From contig CAMGJH010000089.1 in assembly GCA_946056345.1 (NCBI GenBank), forward strand, positions 1-5,648: a DNA stretch of 5,648 nucleotides, in the 5' to 3' direction. The DNA comes from an uncultured Lentisphaeraceae bacterium (GTDB taxonomy: Bacteria; Verrucomicrobiota; Kiritimatiellia; RFP12; DVOR01). Below the pieces are notes generated by a model. It did no database searches. It was given only the letters and a program-made list of their open reading frames with translations, and was not told where the DNA came from. Position 1 is the first letter of the stretch. Each line of letters begins with the position of its first letter. Of the stretch, positions 1 through 4,880 are shown one piece after another. Both the position numbers and the translations under genes were made by a program.

Positions 1-233
1 GGGTTGACCTCGAGGTAGGCCCGGGTTGACCCTCGACCCGGGCCGGGTTCGTTTTGACCCCGGGCGGGCCCTCCTCGGGGACGGACCAGGGCATCTGCTG
101 CCAAGATTCGGCCAAACCAGCCTCCCGGGCAGGCGAGGACCCGGTTCCGACCCCTCGCCACCCCCGCTTCTGCCGCCCTTTCGCGTCGCCCAAACCGTCC
201 ATTACCAATGAACACCCCGCCGCAAAAAAGTGC
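1..233. other. GC-rich intergenic stretch with no supported gene
   Basis: No reading frame here resembles a protein I recognise. All three plus-strand frames entering from the left edge hit a stop within about 30 bases, so no upstream plus-strand gene runs in. The first 65 bases are built from repeated GGGTTGACC-like words and GGCCCGGG-type dyads. The rest is C-rich and becomes A-rich (AAAAAA near 225) just before the tRNA promoter, where the A-run could act as an UP-type element. The stretch is best read as the tail of an intergenic region whose left neighbour lies outside the window. Confidence 0.5.
18..44. repeat. 9-bp perfect inverted repeat, possible terminator of an off-window gene
   Basis: GGCCCGGGT at 18-26 is the exact complement of ACCCGGGCC at 36-44, with a 9-base loop. 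The plus strand then reads GGGTTCGTTTT, a loose T-rich tail, so this could be the intrinsic terminator of a gene left of the window. The loop also contains part of a direct repeat: GGGTTGACC occurs at 1-9 and at 23-31, with a degenerate third copy around 46-60. The function is not established. Confidence 0.4.
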
Positions 234-262
234 TTGCAATCGCCCCGCAGCTATGCTATACT
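234..262 (+). promoter_or_regulatory. sigma70-type promoter of tRNA-Ala
   Basis: A -35 box TTGCAA (234-239) and a -10 box TATACT (257-262) are separated by exactly 17 bases. Each differs from the consensus hexamer by one or two bases. An A6 run lies just upstream of the -35 box (about 224-229) and resembles an UP element. Transcription would start near 269-270, leaving a leader of roughly 10 bases before the mature tRNA end, typical of a strong stable-RNA promoter. Confidence 0.8.
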
Positions 263-279
263 TCGCGCCATCCTTTCCT

Positions 280-355
280 GGGGGTATAGCTCAGTTGGTA
301 GAGCGTTTGAATGGCATTCAAAAGGTCAGGAGTTCGACTCTCCTTACCTCCACCA
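280..355 (+). tRNA. tRNA-Ala, anticodon GGC, CCA encoded
   Basis: The cloverleaf folds completely. The acceptor stem is 280-286 with 345-351, the D stem 289-292 with 301-304, the anticodon stem 306-310 with 318-322, the 7-base anticodon loop 311-317 (ATGGCAT), the variable loop AGGTC, and the T stem 328-332 with 340-344 around a TTCGACT loop. The discriminator A is at 352 and CCA is encoded at 353-355. The anticodon GGC (313-315) reads GCC and GCT alanine codons. The third acceptor pair is G:U, the universal identity element for alanyl-tRNA synthetase, which independently confirms the alanine assignment. GCC is the dominant Ala codon in most of the genes here. It appears to be a single-gene transcript with its own promoter and terminator. 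Confidence 0.97.
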
Positions 356-373
356 TAAGAAAGGCCGAAAGCA

Positions 374-404
374 AAAGGCGGGCAAAGGCTCGCCTTTTTT
401 GTTT
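374..404 (+). terminator. intrinsic terminator of the tRNA-Ala transcript
   Basis: The arm AAAGGCGGGC (374-383) pairs with GCTCGCCTTT (388-397) across an AAAG tetraloop. This gives a 10-bp stem with one G:U pair, followed by a T-rich tract running to 404 (TTTTTTGTTT). It sits 18 bases after the CCA end. This is a textbook rho-independent terminator and suggests the tRNA is transcribed alone. Confidence 0.9.
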
Positions 405-415
405 CCCGCCAGCCA

Positions 416-480
416 CCGCCCCCAAAATAACAACGGGCTCGCTCAATAAAGAACGGGCGCCGTTGTTATTTTGGGGGCGG
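416..480. repeat. 21-bp perfect inverted repeat, probable bidirectional terminator
   Basis: The 21-base arm at 416-436 is the exact complement of 460-480, with a 23-base loop. The repeat lies between the tRNA terminator and the 3' end of the convergent phosphate-symporter gene. The T/A-rich segments are inside the arms rather than after them. A smaller competing hairpin exists: AACGG (452-456), GCG loop, CCGTT (460-464). On the minus strand this small hairpin is followed by CTTTATT, and on the plus strand by TGTTATTTT, so it can look like a terminator in either direction. The most likely role is ending the minus-strand symporter mRNA, but this is inferred from position and structure. Confidence 0.65.
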
Positions 481-486
481 GGAGGG

Positions 487-1959
487 TTAGGCGAAGAGGC
501 GGTAGATGCCCAGGCAGAGGAGGGGGAGGAGGAAGAAGGTGCCCACGATGTAGAGGAAGGCGAGGGCGCGGCGTTCGCAGGCGAGGCGGGCGAGAGAGGC
601 CGCGCAAGTGAGCGGAATGCGCCGGAGAAAGGGCAGGCCGAAGATGAGGGCCACGCCGACCACGTTGAAGAGCAGGTGGATGAGGGCGATTTGCAGCCCC
701 CAGACGGCCCCTTCGCCGGTGATGGCCATCGAGGCGAGAAGGGCGGTCACGCAGGTGCCGATGTTCGCGCCGAGAGTGAAGGGGAAGACGCGCTTGAGGC
801 GCATCAGCCCGGCTCCGGCCAGGGGAACGACGAGGGAGGTGGTCGTCGAACTCGATTGGACGAGGACGGTGATGAGCATGCCGCTGCCGATGGCGGCGAG
901 GGGGTTGAGGCCCACGGCCGCGCGGAAGATGCGTTCGGCCCGGCCAGTGAGGAGGCGGCGCAGGAGCGCGCCCAGCAGGAAGATGGCCGCGAAGATCAGC
1001 AGCAGGCCGAAGAGAATGTAGGCGCCCTCGGCCACCCAGTGCGGTCCGGGCAGGCAACGGAAGAGGGCGTGGAGGGTGTGTTCGGCGGGCTTGGTGAGCG
1101 GGGCAATGAAGTTGAGCGACTTGAGGGAGAAGCCGCCGGTGCCCGAGAGCGGGCCGGTGAGGAGCGCGGAGAGGCGTTCGAGCCAGCCAAAGGCCATCTC
1201 AGTGGGCAGGAAGATGATCACCGCCAGGATGTTGAAGAAGTCGTGAACCGTGGCGGCGGCAAAGGCGCGGCGGAACTCGCGTTTGTGGCCAATGTGGCCG
1301 AGGGAGACGAGGGTGTTGGTGACCGAGGTGCCGATGTTCGCGCCCATAATCATCGGGATGGCCGTGGAGATGGGCAGCCCCGCCGCGCAGAGCGCCACGA
1401 TGACCGAGGTGGTGGTGGAGCTCGATTGGATGACGGCCGTGGCGAGCATCCCCATCAGTAGCCCCATAAAGGGGTTGGTGGCGAAAGCGAAGAGCTCCTT
1501 TGCCGCTTGCGCGCCGCCGAAGAGGGCGCTGAAGCCGCTGCCCAGGGCCGAGACGGCGAGGAGCAGGAGGTAGACGAAGGCGAGGGTGCCGAGCCAGGCG
1601 GTGGCCGGGCGGCGGGTGAGCCAGTTGAGGCTGCGGGTGAGGAGGCCCTCGGTGGGGGCCTTGGGCGCGGGCTGGGCGTAGTCGCTCGGCGGGGTGACGG
1701 TGCCGCGCAGGGTGCTTTCGAGGGATTGGACGGCGGCGAGGAGGCCCTCGCGGAAGCCGCCCCAGGCCTCGGAGAGAACATCGTTCTTGGGGTCGACCAC
1801 CAGGTTGATGAGGGCGGTTTCGAGCTCAGCGCGCTCGGCGCAGAGGGCTTGGAGCTTCTCCTTGAGCTGCGCGGGGGGCAGGGGAGAGGTCTCCAGGCGT
1901 TTAATCTCATCCTGCAACTGCAGGAGGCGGCTTTCCAGCGAGAGTTGGCGTTCGTTCAT
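487..1959 (-). CDS. Na+/phosphate symporter (Na/Pi cotransporter family, SLC34-like)
   Basis: This is an inner-membrane carrier expected to import inorganic phosphate with sodium. The protein has 490 residues from the chosen start. The family's two-repeat core is clear: QSSSTTTS at 178-185 with GANIGTSVTN at 206-215, then QSSSTTTS at 368-375 with GANIGTCVTA at 397-406. In SLC34 carriers the QSSS motifs line the substrate and sodium path. Hydrophobic segments run from about 122 to the C-terminus. Residues 1 to about 115 are soluble, and about 3-54 is charged, leucine-spaced and likely coiled coil. The C-terminal PhoU-like domain found in many bacterial relatives such as YjbB is absent; the protein ends just after a last membrane helix. 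I chose the ATG at 1959 because GAAGGA lies 6 bases upstream. An in-frame ATG at 1983 adds 8 residues but has a poorer ribosome site. The gene diverges from purC and converges on the tRNA. Confidence 0.9.
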   Translation of the reverse strand: MNERQLSLESRLLQLQDEIKRLETSPLPPAQLKEKLQALCAERAELETALINLVVDPKNDVLSEAWGGFREGLLAAVQSLESTLRGTVTPPSDYAQPAPKAPTEGLLTRSLNWLTRRPATAWLGTLAFVYLLLLAVSALGSGFSALFGGAQAAKELFAFATNPFMGLLMGMLATAVIQSSSTTTSVIVALCAAGLPISTAIPMIMGANIGTSVTNTLVSLGHIGHKREFRRAFAAATVHDFFNILAVIIFLPTEMAFGWLERLSALLTGPLSGTGGFSLKSLNFIAPLTKPAEHTLHALFRCLPGPHWVAEGAYILFGLLLIFAAIFLLGALLRRLLTGRAERIFRAAVGLNPLAAIGSGMLITVLVQSSSTTTSLVVPLAGAGLMRLKRVFPFTLGANIGTCVTALLASMAITGEGAVWGLQIALIHLLFNVVGVALIFGLPFLRRIPLTCAASLARLACERRALAFLYIVGTFFLLPLLCLGIYRLFA

Positions 1960-1965
1960 AGCTTT

Positions 1966-1971
1966 TCCTTC
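1966..1971 (-). promoter_or_regulatory. ribosome binding site favouring the internal ATG at 1959
   Basis: On the minus strand GAAGGA is followed by a 6-base spacer and ATG (1959-1957). The upstream in-frame ATG at 1983 has only a short GAG at close range and an AGG too far away. The ribosome site therefore supports the shorter protein, and the 8 extra residues of the longer reading carry no family signal. Confidence 0.6.
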
Positions 1972-1987
1972 GTTGACGGCCATAAGG

Positions 1988-2027
1988 TCTCACACCTGCG
2001 TTAGGATTGTGTTAGGGGTGTGTGAGA
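1988..2027 (-). promoter_or_regulatory. candidate operator: 11-bp direct repeat inside an 8-bp dyad, upstream of the phosphate symporter
   Basis: Read on the minus strand, CTAACA (2015-2010) is followed after 5 bases by CTAACG (2004-1999), a direct repeat with an 11-bp period. An outer dyad TCTCACAC (1988-1995) and GTGTGAGA (2020-2027) flanks it. Two half-sites one helical turn apart are typical of OmpR/PhoB-type response regulators; Bacillus PhoP sites are TTAACA-like hexamers with about 5 bases between them. Placement 40-57 bases ahead of a phosphate transporter start makes phosphate control plausible but unproven. A weak promoter could overlap it (GCGACA, 17 bases, TAACAC on the minus strand). 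Confidence 0.35.
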
Positions 2028-2047
2028 AGTTTGTCGCCCGCCGTCGG

Positions 2048-2086
2048 CGGCTAACAGCTAGCGGCTAACAGCTAACGGCTATCGGC
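2048..2086 (+). repeat. 14-bp tandem repeat, 2.8 copies
   Basis: CGGCTAACAGCTAG (2048-2061) is followed directly by CGGCTAACAGCTAA (2062-2075) and a partial, diverged CGGCTATCGGC (2076-2086). The two full units differ only in the last base. The end of the array, ATCGGC (2081-2086), is complementary to GCCGAT at 2102-2107, so the array runs into a short hairpin just before the purC -10 box. It looks like a dispersed intergenic repeat unit or slippage array and codes for nothing recognisable. Confidence 0.75.
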
Positions 2087-2089
2087 GCG

Positions 2090-2118
2090 AGCGCAGCGAG
2101 GGCCGATTGGTGTATAAT
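2090..2118 (+). promoter_or_regulatory. purC promoter with perfect TATAAT -10 box
   Basis: TATAAT at 2113-2118 matches the sigma70 -10 consensus exactly and lies 32 bases before the purC start codon. With 17-base spacing the -35 position falls at 2090-2095, which is GC-rich and not TTGACA-like. The promoter therefore probably depends on its strong -10 box or on an activator. The short hairpin 2081-2107 covers the -35 zone. Transcription would start near 2125 and give a leader of about 26 bases. No purine riboswitch fold is visible in that short leader. Confidence 0.65.
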
Positions 2119-2150
2119 AGGCGCGTTTTGGCAACATAAGGAGCTGGACT

Positions 2151-3071
2151 ATGAAGTATGACAAGCGCGGTGCGCTGATGGAAGTCGATGTTCCCGGGAT
2201 GGCGAAGATCCAGGGCAAGGTGCGCGACATTTACGACTTGGGCGACAAGATCCTCATCGTGGTCACCGACCGCCTGAGCGCCTTCGATGTGATTATGGAC
2301 GACGGCGTCCCCGGCAAGGGCAAGGTGCTCAACAGCATCTCCACCTTCTGGTTCCGCAAGTTCGCCGAGCTCTGCCCCAACCACCTCATCTCGGCCGACG
2401 TGAAGGACTACCCTGCGCCCTTCAACGCCATGCCCGAGCTGCAGGATCGTTCGATGCTCGTGCGCAAGCTCAAGGTGGTGCCTTATGAGTGCATCGTGCG
2501 CGGCTACCTCACCGGCAGCGGCTGGGCCGAGTACAAGAAGCAGGGCACCGTCAACGGCCAGCCCTTGCGCGCAGGTTACCAGAACGCCTCTAAGCTCGAC
2601 GAAGTGCTCTTCACCCCCACCACCAAGGCCGCGATTGGCGATCACGATATGGCCATCTCCGTCGACGAAATGGCTAAGGACATCGGCCCCGAACTGGCGA
2701 CCAAACTGCGCGACCTCTCCATCCAGATCTACTCCGAGGCCGCCAAGCACGCCGAGAGCCGCGGCATTATCCTCGCCGACACCAAGTTCGAGTTCGGCCT
2801 CGACGAGCAGGGCAACGTGGTCCTCGCCGACGAAGTCCTCACCCCCGACTCCTCCCGCTTCTGGGCCAAGGATACCTACGCCGTTGGTGCCAACCCGCCG
2901 AGTATGGACAAGCAGTTCGTCCGCGACTGGCTCGATGCCATCCACTTCAACCACCAGCCCCCGGCCCCGGCCCTGCCCGATGAGGTCATCGCCAAGACCC
3001 AGGCCATCTACGCCGAGTGCTACCGCCGCCTCACCGACGGCGAAGCCTGCGCGCCGCGCCTGAGCTGCTAG
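2151..3071 (+). CDS. purC: phosphoribosylaminoimidazole-succinocarboxamide synthase (SAICAR synthase)
   Basis: This cytoplasmic enzyme of de novo purine synthesis uses ATP to join CAIR and aspartate into SAICAR. The 306-residue length matches the long, yeast Ade1-like form rather than the roughly 237-residue Escherichia coli form. Family landmarks run in order: the glycine-rich ATP loop GKVRDIYD (about 22-29), VTDRLSAFDV (about 38-47), the first signature VVPYECIVRGYLTGS (about 109-123), the second signature LADTKFEFG (about 208-216) and DEVLTPDSSRFW (about 226-237). The start is well supported by AAGGAG at 2138-2143, seven bases before ATG, and by the promoter upstream. Codons end mainly in C. 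The next gene begins 3 nt after the TAG stop, but an intrinsic terminator follows within 35 bases. No other pur genes are in view. Confidence 0.96.
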   Translation: MKYDKRGALMEVDVPGMAKIQGKVRDIYDLGDKILIVVTDRLSAFDVIMDDGVPGKGKVLNSISTFWFRKFAELCPNHLISADVKDYPAPFNAMPELQDRSMLVRKLKVVPYECIVRGYLTGSGWAEYKKQGTVNGQPLRAGYQNASKLDEVLFTPTTKAAIGDHDMAISVDEMAKDIGPELATKLRDLSIQIYSEAAKHAESRGIILADTKFEFGLDEQGNVVLADEVLTPDSSRFWAKDTYAVGANPPSMDKQFVRDWLDAIHFNHQPPAPALPDEVIAKTQAIYAECYRRLTDGEACAPRLSC

Positions 3072-3074
3072 CGA

Positions 3075-4826
3075 GTGATGGCCCAAGGTTGGCCGATTTC
3101 AGTCCCCCCCGTGAAGCGCTTTGACGCTTCGGGGGGCTTTTTGCAGTTGCCGCAAGGGGCGGAGGTGGCGGTGCAGCTGCGCGGGGTGGCGCGGCCGGCG
3201 GTGGTGGTGGAACTGCTGCGCGCAGCAGGTCGGCTGAAGGTGCAGCTGGAGGCGGAGGGCGCGCCGGCCCTGTGGTTGGGCGAGGGGGCGAGCGAGTTGC
3301 CGGAGCTGCCGGCGGAGTCCTCCTCCGAGCGCTACGCGCTAACCGTTTCGCCGAGCGGCGTGGCGGCGGTGGCGGCCTCGGAGGTCGGGCTCCTGCGAGC
3401 GGCGACCACCTTGGCCCAGGCGCTGGCGGCCGGCCCGGTGCCGTGCGGGAGGGTGGAGGATTGGCCGGAGCGCGAGGTGCGCGGGGTGATGCTCGATGTC
3501 TCGCGCAACCGGGTCTACGCCCTGCCCACGCTCTTTCGGGTGGTCGACACGCTCGTGCAGCTGAAGGCAAACCGCCTGGAGCTCTACTTCGAGAATGTCT
3601 TTGCCTGGCACGCGCAGCCCGGGGTCTGGGCCAACGTCTCGCCCTACACCCCCGACGCCCTGCGCGCCTTGGGGGCCTACTGCGCCGAGCGCGGCGTGGA
3701 GCTCGTGCCCAACCAGAACACCCTCGGCCACTTCGAGCGCTGGTTCAAGGCCGAGCCCGAGCTGCTACGCCTGGCCGAGTGCCCCGAAGGCGGCGTGCGC
3801 ACGCCCTGGGGCTCGGTGCAGGAGACCCCCACCGGTCTGCGCGCCGCCCATCCCAACACCCTCGCCTTCCTCGACGGTCTGCTCGACGCCCTCCTCCCCT
3901 GCTTCCCGGACACCCCCTGGGCCAACCTCGGCGGCGATGAGGTCTTTGACCTCGGCCAGGGCCGCTCCAAGGCCATCGCCCCGCCCGCCGAGCTCTACTT
4001 CCGCCACTTCGCGCACCTCAGCGCCACCGCCGCGCGCCACGGCAAGGCCCCCGAGCTCTGGGCCGACATGTTCCTGCGCCACCCGGAAATGCTCCCGATG
4101 GCCCGCTGTCGCCTCCCCGCTGCCCGCTGGGTCCTCTGGGGCTACGAGGCCTCCGACCCCCTCGCCGCTCAGGCCGAAGCCCTCGCCGCGCACGGTCTCG
4201 ACTTCCTTGTCGCCCCAGGCACCTCCTCCTGGCGCAGCTTCTGCGGCCGCACCGACAACATGCTCGCCAATCTCCGCGCCGCCGCGGCCATCCCCTCGCG
4301 TGGCCTCCTCCTCACCGATTGGGGCGATGCCGGCCACTGGCAGCCGCTGGCCGTCTCCCTCCCCGCCACGGTCCTGGCTATGAGCCTGGCGTGGGACCCA
4401 ACGCGCGAGCCCGACCTCCCGGCCGCCGTCGACGCCCTCGCCCACCTGCGCGGCCTGGGCAGCTTCCTCCTGCGCCTAGGCAACACCTACCGCACCGCCC
4501 GCGCCGAGGCCGGCAACGCCACCAAGCTCTTCCAAGCCTTCACCCGACCGCGCGGCGAAGTCACCTTCGACCCCGCTGCCGCTCGCGCCGAACTCGCCGC
4601 CCTGGCCGAGGAAGCCCCCACCCTGGGCTCCACCCTCCTGGCGCGCGAGGCACAGTTCGCCCTGGCCCTCCAAACTCTGGCCGTGGCGCGCGCCTCGGGC
4701 GAAGCCCTCACCCGACGCGACTACGCCCGGGTGGCCGCGCAGTTAGAAACCCTCTGGCTCGAGCGCGGTCCCCGCGCCCAACTCGATGCCTCGCTGGCCG
4801 AGTTCTGGCGCGCAGCCCAACCCTAA
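3075..4826 (+). CDS. family 20-like glycoside hydrolase (beta-N-acetylhexosaminidase-like)
   Basis: This is a probable exo-glycosidase acting on N-acetylhexosaminides; its exact substrate cannot be read from sequence. It has 583 residues from the first start. Residues about 22-125 form the alpha/beta domain that precedes GH20 barrels (ERYALTVSPSGVAAVAAS about 85-102). The barrel opens with REVRGVMLDVSRN (133-145). NLGGDEVFDLGQGRS (284-298) carries the adjacent Asp288-Glu289 pair, which in GH20 are the substrate-assisting and acid residues. WGYEA (355-359), PGTSSW (381-386), GRTDNMLANL (391-400) and TDWGDAGHWQP (414-424) look like pocket loops. No signal peptide is visible, so it is probably cytoplasmic. 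The start is uncertain: GTG 3075, ATG 3078, GTG 3111, GTG 3165 and GTG 3171 are all in frame, and only the last two have AAGGGG or GGAGG nearby. A terminator-like hairpin covers 3105-3142. Alanine codons switch from GCG to GCC part-way along. Confidence 0.82.
   Translation: MMAQGWPISVPPVKRFDASGGFLQLPQGAEVAVQLRGVARPAVVVELLRAAGRLKVQLEAEGAPALWLGEGASELPELPAESSSERYALTVSPSGVAAVAASEVGLLRAATTLAQALAAGPVPCGRVEDWPEREVRGVMLDVSRNRVYALPTLFRVVDTLVQLKANRLELYFENVFAWHAQPGVWANVSPYTPDALRALGAYCAERGVELVPNQNTLGHFERWFKAEPELLRLAECPEGGVRTPWGSVQETPTGLRAAHPNTLAFLDGLLDALLPCFPDTPWANLGGDEVFDLGQGRSKAIAPPAELYFRHFAHLSATAARHGKAPELWADMFLRHPEMLPMARCRLPAARWVLWGYEASDPLAAQAEALAAHGLDFLVAPGTSSWRSFCGRTDNMLANLRAAAAIPSRGLLLTDWGDAGHWQPLAVSLPATVLAMSLAWDPTREPDLPAAVDALAHLRGLGSFLLRLGNTYRTARAEAGNATKLFQAFTRPRGEVTFDPAAARAELAALAEEAPTLGSTLLAREAQFALALQTLAVARASGEALTRRDYARVAAQLETLWLERGPRAQLDASLAEFWRAAQP
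3105..3142 (+). terminator. intrinsic terminator after purC, inside the next reading frame
   Basis: CCCCCC (3105-3110) pairs with GGGGGG (3131-3136). GAAGCG (3113-3118) pairs with CGCTTC (3125-3130) over a CTTTGA loop, with a two-base GT bulge. The stem is followed by C and TTTTT (3138-3142). The GC-rich 12-bp stem plus T-run is a convincing rho-independent terminator 34 bases after the purC stop. It lies within the predicted 5' end of the hydrolase gene, so it should reduce read-through into that gene unless translation disrupts it. Confidence 0.75.
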
Positions 4827-4830
4827 ACAA

Positions 4831-4862
4831 CAAGCGCGCGCGGCCGGAGCCACGCGCGCTTG
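4831..4862. terminator. hairpin terminator between convergent genes
   Basis: CAAGCGCGCG (4831-4840) is the exact complement of CGCGCGCTTG (4853-4862), a 10-bp stem with a 12-base loop. It fills the 54-base gap between the hydrolase stop and the argD stop. On the minus strand it is followed by TTGTTT, a fair terminator tail for argD. On the plus strand it is followed by CTTCATCT, a weaker one. It probably works for argD and may also serve the hydrolase transcript. Confidence 0.7.
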
Positions 4863-4880
4863 CTTCATCTGACGGTCAGC

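Noticed and set aside
1..94. Minus-strand frame starting at ATG 94 and open to the left edge
   Set aside because: It is Pro/Gly-rich, lacks a convincing ribosome site and lies across the repeat cluster. Too short and repetitive to support as a gene.
252..257. TATGCT as the tRNA -10 box
   Set aside because: It is only 12 bases from TTGCAA. TATACT at 257-262 has the correct 17-base spacing.
280..480. tRNA-Ala as an integration site with the nearby inverted repeat as an element end
   Set aside because: There is no repeated tRNA 3' segment, no integrase and no cargo. The downstream genes are ordinary metabolism and transport.
208..1461. 417-codon plus-strand open frame
   Set aside because: It runs through the tRNA, two hairpins and then antisense to the symporter gene. 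The product is a low-complexity Glu/Gly/Arg-rich string, typical of a GC-rich shadow frame.
2048..2086. Possible CRISPR array
   Set aside because: The 14-bp units are directly adjacent with no spacers and there are fewer than three full copies.
2119..2150. Purine or other riboswitch in the purC leader
   Set aside because: The leader after the TATAAT box is about 26 bases, too short for an aptamer, and shows no conserved core.
2079..3086. 335-codon minus-strand open frame opposite purC
   Set aside because: It is fully antisense to the clearly recognised purC, and its Val/Gly/His-rich translation matches no family. It is a mirror of the C-ending codons of purC.
3765..4445. 226-codon minus-strand frame and several plus-strand frames inside the hydrolase gene
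   Set aside because: They overlap conserved GH20-like motifs in the main frame, are Gly/Ala/Arg/Pro-rich, and have no ribosome site or family signal.
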